From contig NC_040029.1 of NCBI RefSeq assembly GCF_000972845.2, positions 4,949,811 through 5,013,810 of the forward strand: a stretch of 64,000 nt of DNA, written 5' to 3'. Positions 47,517 to 59,263 of this stretch are shown here, piece by piece. The notes beneath the pieces are model-generated. The model made no database searches. It was not told the DNA's origin and saw nothing but the letters and a program-made list of their open reading frames with translations. The stretch's first letter is position 1. Every line of letters starts with the position of its first letter. This DNA comes from Larimichthys crocea (lineage: Eukaryota > Chordata > Actinopteri > Sciaenidae). Made by a program: the position numbers and the translations under genes.

Positions 47517-47898
47517 AGTCAAAATTAACGCGTTCATTTGTCGATTAATTTAAAGAATTAACGCGTAAAAAAAATTAACGCAATTAACGCGGTTTTTGTT
47601 ACTTCGGTGGCGGCCGCCATTTTGGATGTGGCAAAGTAGAGCTTTGTTTCCCAGATATATTAGTGTGTGTGTGAATGTGTAAAGAGGCATTAACTTAAAG
47701 CCCTCACGGACGCGCCTGCGGTCGCCCACATTGCCACAGCTAAAACCGGCCCTGCTTGTATTAGTTTACGGGCAGATCTGCCACATCCAATATGGCGGAC
47801 ACGGTAACGTATCGCGCACAACGGACCAACCTGCTCAATGAGGCGTTTTGTATATATGTTATGATCTATCTAACTAAAGGAGAGTCTATGGCGGAAAG

Positions 47899-48153
47899 AT
47901 GGATAAGGACGACTTTGGGGAACATTTCATTTTAAAAAGTTGCCGGACGGCTGGTTGGACAAAAACAAGGCAATTTGCACAGTTTGCAAAGCCGAATTTA
48001 AATTCCACAGAAGTAACACGACTTTTAACATATCACCTCAAAGCAAAACACCCTGTCTACACTACAGGAGTGTGGCACTCGTCAGTATATTTCCTCATTC
48101 TGGCTTTTTTCTATTTGCACTGTGCATATGTGCACCTTAAGCCAATAAAATGA
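47899..48153 (+). pseudogene. Broken BED zinc-finger fragment of hAT transposase
   Basis: One frame gives MDKDDFGEHFILK, the next frame DGWLDKNKAICTVCKAEFKF with the paired Cys of a BED finger (codons at 47976-47987), and the first frame again YHLKAKHPVY with the paired His (48034-48051). At least two frameshifts break it. The metal ligands C-x2-C and H-x4-H remain recognisable. The transposase core and dimerisation region are absent. Confidence 0.75.
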
Positions 48154-49559
48154 ATGAATTTAAATATACTTTCTCTGTGTTTATTCTAGATTAATTTGAT
48201 AATTTTACATAAATAAATATTCATTATAAGCTTCAATCTCAGAAAAATGCAATTAATTTATTGATACATTTATTGATAGATCAATCGCGATTAATTACAG
48301 AAATTTTTGTGATTAATTAGTTAATTCTTTTAATCGATTAACAGCTCTAGAAATAAGACATTGATGTCGGGAGCGTCAGAAAAGTCAAATGTCAGGAGAG
48401 ACGGCTAAGAGGGAAACAAGTGGAGACAAAAAGGGGGGGTACGGGCACGGAGAGGTGGCTTGTCTAAACAAGTAGCTGCACTCTGACAAGGGTGGCTTGA
48501 GGAAGACAGCATTTTCTGTTTGCTCAGCGATGACAGGCAGACTCAAACGGACAAAGAGAGACACAGTCGAAGATGAAACAAACAATAGCCAAGGAGAGTG
48601 ATCAATCATTTAATCAATACTCCCTTTGTGTTGCTCTCTGTCTGCCGTTTTACCCCTGGGTGTCGACCACAGCAAGGGCACATCAGTCGAACCAGTATAG
48701 TCTGATGCCGATTAAAAAGTCAATCGCAGATCAATCCTCTGCGGTCATTTCGACTGCAAAAAAAAGGATACGGCATTGGATTCTCAAAGAAACCCTGCAT
48801 TTGACTGGCAGGCTACTTTTAAGTTGTAAAACACAGAACAGGGTTTCAAGACAAAGACAATCATTATTCGACTGTTGGCAAAGGCCTCTGAGCTGGCTCG
48901 CGTCCAAGATTAGCTCACTCACATCAAACTCGTGTATTCGAAAACGTCCTTGTTCATTCATTCCTCTGGTGTCGTTTTGTGACAGCCAGACAGAAGATTA
49001 CTCCACGGTGCACATGACCCACGACTCAGGCAGTAACACTAATCAGCGAGTAAAGACCATTGTTGTAATGATTATACAGTTCTTACTGATGCAGATCAGG
49101 TTGTTTGATATATTCAGGCTTCATCTAGACCGAAGTCCTGCAGAAACAGCACAGCGCATACTTGTGGGGGATAAACCCTGCAGAAACAGGTTAAGTAAAC
49201 CACCTTGTTTAAAGTGTCCGATGTGATTAGTGACTGTTTAGATCAACTGACTATCTCATGATGTCTTGTACATGACTTACATTTCCTGAATGAATTAATG
49301 CGATGACGCATAATTTGTTCAGTCGCTAAATAAATGAGTTAATGGCTCATCTGCTGGAGCTAAATCAATCTACCCGGCTGAACAAACAGTCTAGTTGTTG
49401 AAATGATACAAGATTGGTTCATTTGTTCAATTGGTTCAATTACATGTTGCCGTGGGTGGTGCACCGGTCTGCATGAAGTGCTGTATTGAACAAGAGATCC
49501 ATGGTCAGCTTCTTTGTCTCTATTTGTGCTGATAAAATACATTGCCATCAAGTTTTGTA

Positions 49560-49760
49560 CAGAAATGCATGGTCCCCAGGGGATTAATCCTCCTAACTTT
49601 GGTGATCTCTTGACTTCTGATCTAGAACCACAATGAGTTTAGCCCCTGTGTTTTCCAGTGTCTCAACACCTCTGCCGTCTTGAATCTTTTTCAGACATTC
49701 ATGGTTCCCAGATGATGCATCCTGCTGACATTCATAAAGTATGACCATAAGGTTACTTTG
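49560..49760 (+). repeat. Old interspersed repeat with 'cattcatggtccccag' units
   Basis: Contains two internal units, cagaaatgcatggtccccag then taactttggtgatctcttga, and cagacattcatggttcccag. These match a widespread fish repeat with units of the type acattcatggtccccagagg and aactttggtgatcc. The same family is at 57645-58500 and short pieces at 50100-50190, 26930-26990 and 31940-31985. Confidence 0.6.
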
Positions 49761-51504
49761 TAGTACTGTGCAGCACTTCATATTAAGGCTAGGCCTTTTC
49801 ACCACTACATCAGTAAACCTACGCTTCCTGTTCCTAACAGCGTCGCTGCACTGATCCAAACTGTCTTAACTTGACCCGGTTGTTACGCTGTACTGTAAGA
49901 AACCAACTATTTTCAATCATTTTCACTATCCTGATTAAATCCATCCAAAAAAACTCGACTTTTCAGGAACTTTGGCATTTCTGTGCATTCCTTAATAGAC
50001 AACTGGACAGCAATGGTGGCTGGTGGACTTAAAATCCAACTAATGTGAATATAAAGTCGAGTCAGCCTGGTGTTTTTACTAGTTTTTATTTTTTTCTTTA
50101 AACCTTTTTATTAGGAACAATTTGTTCCCCTTGACATCTTTATCGCATTCCCATGTGATGAATCTTGCTTGTTGACTGCAAAAGTTGCCTGTGCATCATT
50201 CTTCTAATCATCCTTGTAATACCTTCTAAACCTGCAGTCTGCAGATATTGGAAAACAAATTCCTTCAAAGACGGGAGCCGAGAGCTCAGTCCAGACTGTT
50301 ATATGTTATCCCTGATGGTATTCCATTAGTACAATGGCGTGACGCCACAAGAAGAGCGCATCACACGTCACCACAAGTGGAACAAATGCACGTCTGCCTC
50401 GTGGGGGGATTAAACGTTTACGCACTGGCAACTGTGATTACACATCTTTTGCACTTTGCGTTCTGGCTCTGAGTCTCTCTGTCTATGTGTGTGTGTGTGT
50501 GTCTCCAGTCTGCTAACCTAGAATCTGAAATATTTATCTGCCCTGGCAGGAATGACGAAGGCCAGCATTTGTATATCATCAGTGGATGAAGAGCAGCTCT
50601 AAGGGGCATAATACTCCATTAACACAGATGCATTTTGGCAATTTGGAACTTCTTCTTTGTCCTATTTAAACTGCATTCTTGCACCGTGTTCAACTCAGTG
50701 ATGATTTATGAGACAGCAATGAGCAGCCTGGATGAAAGTCCATTATAGTATTTGATTATGATGTCAGGACATAACTCTTATGCTTTTACCTGCTGCTTTG
50801 TGCAATAAAGATGTTGTTTAAGGTTTCCTGAGGAAAGACTTCGTATATTTCCGATCAGTAGATGCTGTCTGACTGAATTTATCGTCATATAAAGCCTCCA
50901 GAAATTCTATGACTATCCTTGACTTCTGTTTAGACACATTTTCCAATACAAAATATATTTGATTTTACAGCCCTGTGAAGTCACAGTGCACACTCCAGAC
51001 TTTTTTACTGCTTTCTCATGAAACGTGGAGCATCGCATTCGTGTGCTCCCACATACAGCGTGTCCTCATGTCCTCATGCGCGGGGTGAGCTGGGAAACCA
51101 AGTAACGATCTGATTAATCAAAAGAGCTGTCACACTGTCTCAAGGCCTGTTACGGCCAAAGAGGGAAAAGATATTGAAAATGAAGAAAAAGATTTCTTCA
51201 GATATCAAAACAAGCAACAGTGACACAGCTGCTGCATTTTTTTTCTTTTTGTTTTTGTTTGAGGAGTAATTCCATCAAGGGTCACTGATCCTTTTGAGTT
51301 ACAGCCAATCGACAGATTGGCCTAAATGTTTAAAACAGTTCCACTCTCTTAAATCCTAATAACAGACTGCTATACAAGAATTTTCTGATCTGTTATCCAA
51401 ACAAGCACTTTGAGTCTAACTTCCTGCCACATTTACCAGAACGCTGGCTAACCATTAACACCAACTTGGTTGATCGATGTAGACTTAAGTCATTTAATCA
51501 ATAA

Positions 51505-51785
51505 TTAATGCTATGAGGCTGCTACTAATGATTATTTCCATTATTGATTCACTGATTATTTTCTCTAGTCATTGTTCAGTCTGAAAAATGTTAGAAAATA
51601 GTGAGAATGTCCATCATGGCTTACCAAAACTTTCGTGGAAGTACCCAAAAGATCAAATGTACTACAATAGAGGACAAAGAAAACCACCAATTATTCACAT
51701 TTAACAAGCTTAAAATAGAGAATGTCTGTCATTATAAATGATACATTAACTACTGTCCATGAACTAATTGATTAATCCACTAAGA
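51505..51785 (+). mobile_element. Degraded hAT-type MITE
   Basis: Starts ggctgctactaatgattatt and continues ttattgattcactgattatt, tctgaaaaatgttagaaaat and ttcacatttaacaagcttaa, ending aactaattgattaatccac. This is the order of motifs in the very common fish element with ends of the type gctgcaactaacgattattt and aatcgattaatcgttgcagc. It is heavily mutated. Confidence 0.7.
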
Positions 51786-52014
51786 ATTCACGAGATCATG
51801 TAGGAATCCATCTTGCCAGGCTTCAAACTAGACACTACAGTGGCTACGGAGCAGTCGACATCCAATGAGGAAGTATCGGCACCTATTATGAATATTTCTG
51901 TCACCAGAAAGCAGTAATTATGCTTATTACACTTAAACTTGTTTATCCATACATACATACATTTTCTGCTACTTGATCGATCTGGAGAACATTGGTAGCA
52001 AGTTAGGAAATGTA

Positions 52015-52350
52015 GCCCACATGCCCTTTTACTTAGTCACTTCCCCCCTCTTCTTGGGGGATCTTGGAGCATTCCCAAACCAAATAGGATATATAATCCC
52101 TCTATTGTTTTCTTGGTCTGCCCAAGGTATCCTCCAAACCGGACTTTACTGGAATACCTCCACAAGAGTGGCATCCAGCAGGAACCACAACCTACTGGAT
52201 TCCAGTACCTCAAGTGACTCTACTCCCTCTGTGTTTGTCTGAGCTCTTCATCCTGAGCAAGCCTAGACATCCCGGCAAAGGAATTTCGGATGCTTATATT
52301 CTCAATTTCATTCTTTCATATGCTACTTGAAAGTTCAATACCACAGGTGA
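52015..52350 (-). mobile_element. Heavily degraded LINE reverse-transcriptase fragment
   Basis: The plus strand follows, motif by motif, the reverse complement of the same LINE region seen at 7441-7946: cttggagcattcccaaacca, ttgtctgagctcttcatcct, cctagacatcccggcaaagg and aatttcggatgcttatattc, ending accacaggtgagcg. Many substitutions and indels destroy the reading frame. Confidence 0.65.
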
Positions 52351-53662
52351 GCGTTGAAAACTGCTGCATTTTTCAGCAGGATTGTCTCCAGCCGTGGGAC
52401 TTACTTGAAAGACGCTCCAATCGTGCAGGATTTCTATATATTGTGGCTCTGAATAAATAAAGCTGCCTAGCTTTGCTCTTGAGTCCAATCAGATCACCCA
52501 TTCCACAGGCCAAAAGTAGGATTTTCTATCATGTACTCGCTGGTTCACAAAAGGAGGACAGAATTTGAGTAAACCAATCTCCAGAGAAATGACATGTGCT
52601 GTAGAGGAGTAGTGCATCAAGAACAATTTGGCCGGTGCCGTGAAGCCTCATCAGCATGTGCTGGATGAATTTTAGACACCATTCCTGTGAGCCATGTGGC
52701 AATGGCTTTTGCACCACATAGCCACGCTACAAAGCACAAATCCAGACCGCAACGCGCTGCCAGCCGAGCCAAAGAAAATTGTATTGTTTTCCAATCAATG
52801 CTTGTAGCTTTATGAGGGCTTCCAGCCACAGAAACATTGCTCATAAAGGGGATACAGACCGCTGGAGCAGTCAGCAGAGGATTCCTCACCACTGGAGAGA
52901 AGGAGGAGGAGGAGGTGGAGTAGTGGAGGATAGATGGAAACAGAAGGAGGGGACAGAGGAGAGAAAGTGGATGATAAAATACTAGCATGTGTGCATGCTT
53001 GAATCTGTGTCCACTGCGCAGCTCGATTCCCACATGTGAATGAACCTGTTCTGTGGGGCATCAAAACCTGGAAAGCTTTGTAATCTTTCTCAGAAATATG
53101 CCATGACAGACAAATATGAGCTCAGAAATGCTGACGGTTTCATTTCGAAGACGCAGTTCTCATCGGATTCGTCACCGGTCCTCACGGCCTTGACCCATAT
53201 CTGTGTGTTTTGCCCTGATCCGGCCACAGAGCTTTGAGGTGTAGAGTGTCAAACAAAACACCTGTGGCTCTCAAACAGAAGTCTGCAGCAGGTTTCTGTC
53301 TTATGGTGAGCTCGCTGTTCGAACCAGGAAACATGTGTGGTCATGTGTGGTCTTGTGCACTGTACACAACATGTCACTTAAAATGTCCCATCACAGGAAG
53401 CTTTTGCATGTTTCAGTTTCACATTTCTGTTTCAGTCACAGACATTTTATTTTTTATTTTTTATTTTTTAAGTCAAATGTATTTATTGCATGTCTTTAAA
53501 TTCATTTATGTGGTTGTGACTCCCTGATGATACAGAAAATAATAGACAAAACAACCATGCAATGCCACCTTTCAAGCATAACATCAGCTGTGCAGAGAGA
53601 CACAGATTTCTATATGCAAAACTGTCTTCATGCAGGAAATAAACATCTGTCTTATTCTGTTC

Positions 53663-53672
<10 letters not shown>

Positions 53673-53693
<21 letters not shown>
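53673..53693. repeat. CA microsatellite
   Basis: About ten CA units about 110 bases downstream (minus sense) of the candidate exon 1 donor. Confidence 0.9.
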
Positions 53694-53799
53694 GTGCACT
53701 AGACGTGCACGCTCAACAGACAACAGAAGATGCAAGCCCCTCAGACCTTATCAGCAAAGTCATTATAATTAATTTATGGCCAATAAACCAAGTACTTAC

Positions 53800-53841
53800 A
53801 AGATAGGAATTCTGCCTGTCGAGGAACACGGAGTCTCCCAT
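53800..53841 (-). CDS. arhgap6: Candidate alternative first coding exon of arhgap6
   Basis: ATG at 53841 in a strong context (gaaccATGg), then 14 codons reading MGDSVFLDRQNSYL to a near-perfect donor (atctt|gtaagtact). It ends in phase 0, exactly what exon 2 (19206, GGT GAT TTC) needs, so the joined frame is open. The sequence above it is CpG-richer than the surroundings, as expected for a promoter. The N-terminus itself was not recognised by homology. Alternative: the ATG lies inside an internal exon of another frame (see findings). Splicing to exon 2 is inferred. Confidence 0.55.
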
Positions 53842-54234
53842 GGTTCCGAATAAGTATCCACATATAGTAAACAGCCAAAAAAAATGGAGATGCAACAAGT
53901 GATATCCAAAACAATGAGCCCTGAAAAAAAGTGTGTGCGCGTCGAGCGTAGAAAGAAAAAGAAAAAAGTCTCCCTCCTCTACATTAAAGACAAACAGAGA
54001 CCTTAGACTTCTGCTTCTTCTTTTTTTTCTGTCTTACAGCAAGTCACCGCGCCGCCTGCTTTTTAAGAGTTGATGTCTTTGCGCCAGTCAGAAGCGCGTG
54101 TCAGAAAACCATCTGTGCCAGACAGGACACCATAGTGCGTAATGCGTAACGGATCCATACTGCGCGCTCCGTGGACTCTGGTGAAGACAGATGCTGAACC
54201 AAGCGAGTAGAGGCACAGGGAGAGAGAGAGACAG

Positions 54235-54294
<60 letters not shown>

Positions 54295-54300
54295 GTCAAG
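53842..54300 (-). promoter_or_regulatory. arhgap6: Candidate 5' UTR and promoter-proximal region with upstream ORF
   Basis: CpG-richer block (about 54040-54190, e.g. caccgcgccgcctgc, atactgcgcgctccgtgg) followed on its upstream side by a GA tract. Reading toward exon 1 on the minus strand there is an upstream ATG starting MDPLRITHYGVLSGTDG and stopping before exon 1, a possible upstream ORF. The transcription start cannot be placed. Confidence 0.4.
54218..54290. repeat. GA/CA compound microsatellite
   Basis: Short GA and CA runs followed by about 21 GA units, directly upstream of the candidate 5' UTR. Confidence 0.95.
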
Positions 54301-57300
54301 TCGGCTACAGTGCACGGCTTCCGGGATAGATTTTCAAAATATAGGCTGCCTTGGTTGGGAATATATTTCTACACAAATATAAGAAAGTAGGATAGCAACT
54401 TTAAATATTACTTAGTAGTGGTGTTATTGACACATATATTCAGGCAAATGAGTTTTAGGGGTTGTAGGGGGTGTTTTCTTGCAAATTACTCTAGAAAAGT
54501 AACTAAAAAGTAACTAAAGGTACAACACAACAAAAACAAGAATAAGAAGGAGAAATAGGAGAAGTTGCTTACAAGTATGTATGCATCCATATGCATGTTA
54601 TGTTTTCTACTTTTCAGGCAGCGTGAAATGTGGTCAACATTAGCCATGGCATATATTATATTCCTCTACGCCCAGCAAACCGGTTTGTTCACCTAAGCCA
54701 AATAAGACTTGACTCTGGGAGCTCCATATAGGGAGGTTTTAGTTTTTGGATAGTTTACAGTTGGAGGATTATAACTTTTTTTTTTTTTGTGGTCACTATG
54801 GAGGAAACAGTGTGGTGACATATTTGTCTTACTCTGCCAGTCATGATTTAAATAGAGTGAATCAATGACCAAACTCTGGGCTGATTCCGACACAAAATTC
54901 AAGTATAATCATAAAAATTATAGAGATTTCCAGTTTTTTTTTTAGTTATTGCGGCCATGCTCACGGAGAAATGTCCAGAAAGTGCATAGTGGTCAAGCTG
55001 AAAACAAAGCCATTCGTCTTTCGCCTCTGGAAAGTTGATATTTTGGAGCTAAGAGGTTACTTCCAGCTGTGAAAAATAGCTAGCTGTAGGCCAAATTACT
55101 GTAGCAAATAAATCACAGCTGAGAGAATTCACTGGACGAACCGCAGAACCAAAACTGTGAGCGCTCGCTTCTATTGTAAAAAATGAGTGGTCATTTTTTT
55201 TATTTATGAGCTTTCCCCTTTTCAAATATGCTCTTAAGGGCAACTATGAAAGGCCAGTCCACCACTGAAAGAAACAGGAGGTGGGAGGCCAGAGGGGGAG
55301 TCTTGCCTGGGTTTGTGTAATACTGGATGTGGAACCAGCGTTGGGCAATCGGAGTCAAAAGACTTCACTTTCATCCAACCTCATAAAAACAGAAGTATGC
55401 AAAACAAATAGAGCACAACCCGGTTTTATCAAGGACATGGTGGCCGAACAATAAGAGCTGGCCTCACACACACACACACACAAGCTTAGTGAGAGTTAAT
55501 GAAAACCATTTGCTTTGCTCTGCAGGGATGGCTTTATTGAGAAAGACACAAACTAAGCCATATACTTTTTCTCTAATTTTATATCCAGCATGTGTGAATG
55601 AGTGAGACAAAGACACTGAATTCCTCTCTGCTTATCAGATAGGTAGACATTTAAAGAATGCTGAGAGGTTAAGAGGAACCCCTCACTTTACTCTGAAATC
55701 CTGGAGATAACAGATAAAGTGCAGAAGACTGACTCAGCCATAAACCAAGTGCTGTACTGGACTCTGCAGAGTGTGTGTGTGTGTAACACACAGGCTGTGT
55801 TATAAAGTTACGGGTGACAGAAAACCTGTTCTGGCAGAGAATAGCTCTTTGATGGGCTGGCCCGCTTATCAGATCTTGTCTAAATGAGGTCCGCTTGTTG
55901 TATGAAGGTGCTCGGTATAGAAAGAAAAAAAAAAAATCATCTACGGCGTGAATGAAAATGGGACATTCATTGTGTTTGCCGGCTGATTCAAAGGCACAGG
56001 GGTGCAGCATGCAAAGCACGGGATGACACTCTGGTATCTCTGCAGAAATCAGCTGAGTTACATTGTGTTTGGATTAGGGACAGAGTTGAACCAATCATTG
56101 TTTGAATACGCGACAACACAAACACACTTATCAACACTTTTAGTACTAACCGACTAATAAAAGGTTCTGTCCAAAATCCTAAATACTTCCACAGAGCTCA
56201 AAGTTGAACCTAAGATTCTGATTACAGACCTATCAGATCCGGTCCGGTCCGATCAGTAATCATGCACATCTAATGTAGCATGTGAAACTTGAATTTATTG
56301 ACTAAAAAAATGAATACGAGAACATCATTTTCAATCCAACCAAACCCATTTCAAGCCCAAAAGTGGATCACAGCCCAGTTTGAATAGTTTGACAAACAAA
56401 CCTAAACTTAAGGTCTGTTTACTACCTTTTTTTTTTTCTTGTACGGTGTACCACATGAGATTTCATCATCAGGTTTTCATCATAGTTTGAGACGTCTAAC
56501 TCCTTATCAGTGTCGATATTACATATAGAATGTTGATGAAGATAGTGGCTGGGTGTTTCAAATTTCCATTTCTACACACAAGATCAATATTTGGGTCGTT
56601 TGGATTTTCAAGTTTGCTGATTGTCTCGCGATTAAACATGAATGTCTTTGTTCGGAGTCTGACAAGAGAAACATGCAGAGAGGGAAAAAATGAGTCCCGG
56701 AAAAATGACATGAAAATAGAGCTGCATTCTTGGGGATGATGTGTGTGTGTGTGTGTGTAGGCGAAAGATGTTTTCCCTGAAAAGCACTGACTGAAGTTCA
56801 GTCCTAAGGTTAGAAGCTGTGTTTTATGGTCCTGTAGGAGGAGCCCATTGTCTCCTAAAATGGTGTTCCAGTGTGACCGTGGCTCGCACACAATACACAG
56901 AGGCTGTGGGTGATGGGAGGTAGGCCTAGGAAGAGAGGGAGGACGAGAAAAGAAAGAAGAGGAAGAAGGCCGAGGTCTGACTCTGCGCGTCCTTTCAGCC
57001 GCCCATCACTTCTCGTATCATGTTGGGATTGTTAAAACGATGCTGAAACGAAGCCGTGTACGATCATACATCAGTTTCAAAGCGCACTCCGGATTTTCCA
57101 CTGTTGAGTTTGGCGCATCCCGTTCGTGTTGATATATCACATCCCAGCTATTACGTGTCGATCTGGAGATGAAGCAGCTTGGAATTCAGGCAACAGAAGT
57201 GACAGTGAGGAGTATTTACAGTGATTTACATCTGCATCATCGTTTCTTTTTTTTCTCCTAAATCACCTCTAATGCATCAATTCTGCATAAAAAATCAACA

Positions 57301-57644
57301 CTATATGAATACTTGGACCCACACTGCTTAAATCACGTCCTACGAATGCACATATTGAGATTTTTAATATTAGTTTACAGGGCAAATAATGAGGCCAGCC
57401 TATAATTCCAGCGCTGTATGGTGAAGGCGGGCTCCAAAACGCTAATGTTTACATCGTTCAGCCGGGAGGTGAGGCACCCTCCTTCCAAAAGTCCAAATGC
57501 CTGAGTTGTGAAATCACTCCATCGAGTGGAAAGTATTCTGTTAAAGTGCTTTAAGACGATCCAGTAAATGACAGAGAAAAATCCTGCGAGGCCTTCGATC
57601 TGTTTATTAAACACTCGCAAAATATGATGCCGCAAGGCCCACAT
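54301..57644. other. Gene-free sequence upstream of the candidate exon 1
   Basis: AT-rich with short CA/GT tracts at 55466-55482, 55769-55784 and 56740-56757, T runs near 54776 and 56426, and an A run near 55927. No exon or recognised element. Confidence 0.6.
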
Positions 57645-58500
57645 CAAAGTATTTGTATGTGTTGCATCGCGTACACAACTTCAAGAGGACGCACGGGGGT
57701 GAGCAGAGGGTGAAGAATCATATCTCGTTCATAAGTCATCATGACAGCTTGAGAGGTCATTCTCATACTATGTTTCCCAAAAGCTGCTGAATATATGATT
57801 TCCCCCATGTCGCCATTTACTTGTGAATGTATTTTTAGATTGACTGACTTGGCACAGTCGTTCATGTTCCCCAGAGGATACATTCTAAACATGTTGACAA
57901 TCCTTGAATTTCCCTCCAACGCGAGCAGCAAGTTTTGGCTTATCCAGTGAAATGTCTCGACATCTACCTGGCGGATCAGCACAAACTCTTGCACAGCCAT
58001 TCGTGGTCCCCAGAGGATGTACACTAAAGACTTTTATGATCTCTTGAATTTTACTCATTTGCAACATTTTTTTTAAGATTATTTTTTTGGCCTTATATGC
58101 CTTTATTGATAGTGCAGCTGAAGATAGACAGGAAGCAGAGCTGAAGATAGACAGGAAGCAGAGAATGGACGTCCGATGCGGGATTCGAACCGGGGCCAGC
58201 TGCAGCGAGGACTACAGCCTCCACACACGGGGCGGCCGCTTAACCCACTATGCTACCGACCGCCCCTCATTTGCAACATTTGCAAAAGGATAGGTGGATT
58301 ACCACGTAATCAGGATACGACCAACTATTTGCAAAACTAATGTCATTACCAGCAGCCTTTAATGTCAGCATGTTAACATGCCACCTGCTTGCTTTTTCCC
58401 CAGGTGGCTATCAATGTTAGCACTTTGCTCGCCAGCTTCAGTAGCTCGACCACAGAGAGTGAGAGTAGTCTCTACGTCACCATGCTTCTCGAACCAAATA
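57645..58500 (+). repeat. Old interspersed repeat, split by a SINE
   Basis: Carries tandem internal units around gttcatgttccccagaggat (57862), attcgtggtccccagaggat (58000) and the later part ccaactatttgcaaaactaa then taatgtcagcatgttaacat. This is the motif order of a widespread fish repeat family (also at 49560-49760). The SINE at 58054-58281 interrupts it, so the repeat is older than the SINE. Confidence 0.65.
58054..58281 (-). mobile_element. tRNA-derived SINE with 16-bp target-site duplication
   Basis: Bounded by ctcatttgcaacattt at 58054-58069 and 58266-58281. Minus-strand head ggggcggtcggtagcatagt, box-B-like ggttcgaatcccgcatc, same family and orientation as 19557-19781. A short internal duplication, gctgaagatagacaggaagc, occurs twice in tandem near 58120-58160. 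Confidence 0.92.
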
Positions 58501-58968
58501 TTTCAAGTCATTTTGCTATGCACTTTGGGCATTTATTCTGGTTTCCACAATATTATTGAAAGTAATGTGCAAGAATCTCGTAAAATATTCCAGTAATCTT
58601 GTTCTGTCCAGTCCAATGCCAGTTTCTACTTAATCAGACACAGCTGATCAAATCCAACTCTAAATAAGTAAATAAATGTATTGTACAGATAAAAAAAGGA
58701 CAAAGAGCAAAACTCTGGCGTTTGGCCTCGTGTTTTCCTGCTTATTAGCTCGTGGTCTTTTGTTGTTTTATCGCTCTTTCTTTCAGACGAGATGAACTTT
58801 GACCTTGGTTTCTCAAGACAGCCCAAAGAACGGGTGTAAGAGAAAGAGAATGAGAGAAAGGGGAGAGGTTGGAGGGGGGGCGGCGATGGTAAAAACTGGG
58901 CACACATAAACGAATTTACAGCAGGAGCTGCACAGAGCTGCTCTGGGGGATGACCTCAGAACTGGGGA

Positions 58969-58970
<2 letters not shown>

Positions 58971-59013
<43 letters not shown>

Positions 59014-59051
59014 TGAGTGAGAGAGTAAAAAAGAGAGAGAGAGAGAGAGAA
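58971..59051. repeat. GT/GA compound microsatellite
   Basis: About 14 GT units followed by interrupted GA runs. Confidence 0.95.
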
Positions 59052-59228
59052 AGACAATGTGGGTTCACTCCTTCACTTGAGTGGTAAATAGGGAACACAC
59101 AAGCAAACAAATATTATTAACAAATGATTCCTCGTCAAGGGTCTTAGACCGCAGTCTCCCTCCAGAGACTCTTGTCCAGACGAAAATATGTTTTTTTAGA
59201 GGAACTGATCACTCAACATCCACCAAAC

Positions 59229-59263
59229 ACAGGACACACACACACATACACACACACACACAA
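59229..59263. repeat. CA microsatellite
   Basis: CA units with a single interruption (cacatacaca). Confidence 0.9.

Larger units (their letters stand above)
47438..48357 (+). mobile_element. Complete hAT element, 904 bp, with 8-bp target-site duplication
   Basis: The element at 47446-48349 is bounded by gaaataag at 47438-47445 and 48350-48357. Ends tagtgctgtcaa and (inverted) tagagctgttaa are matching terminal inverted repeats; both subterminal regions are rich in attaacgcg/aatcgatta motifs. It carries remnants of a BED zinc-finger exon at 47899-48060 and no transposase core, so it is non-autonomous. The left end has a duplicated, inverted terminus. The family is common in fishes. Confidence 0.9.
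48358..53799 (-). other. arhgap6: Presumed intron 1, 5' stretch
   Basis: Repeat-rich intron sequence. It holds an old repeat at 49560-49760 and near 50100-50190, a degraded MITE at 51505-51785 and an old LINE fragment at 52015-52350. A 217-codon open frame at 48573-49226 shows no recognisable domain and is treated as chance. Confidence 0.55.

Noticed and set aside
48573..49226. 217-codon uninterrupted plus-strand open frame, the longest in the window
   Set aside because: No domain, no compositional bias of a real protein, no splice or promoter context, and it lies in repeat-rich intron. Most likely chance.
19207..53799. Possible nested gene in intron 1 (as amelogenin is nested in mammalian ARHGAP6)
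   Set aside because: No amelogenin-like or other exon set was seen on either strand of the intron.
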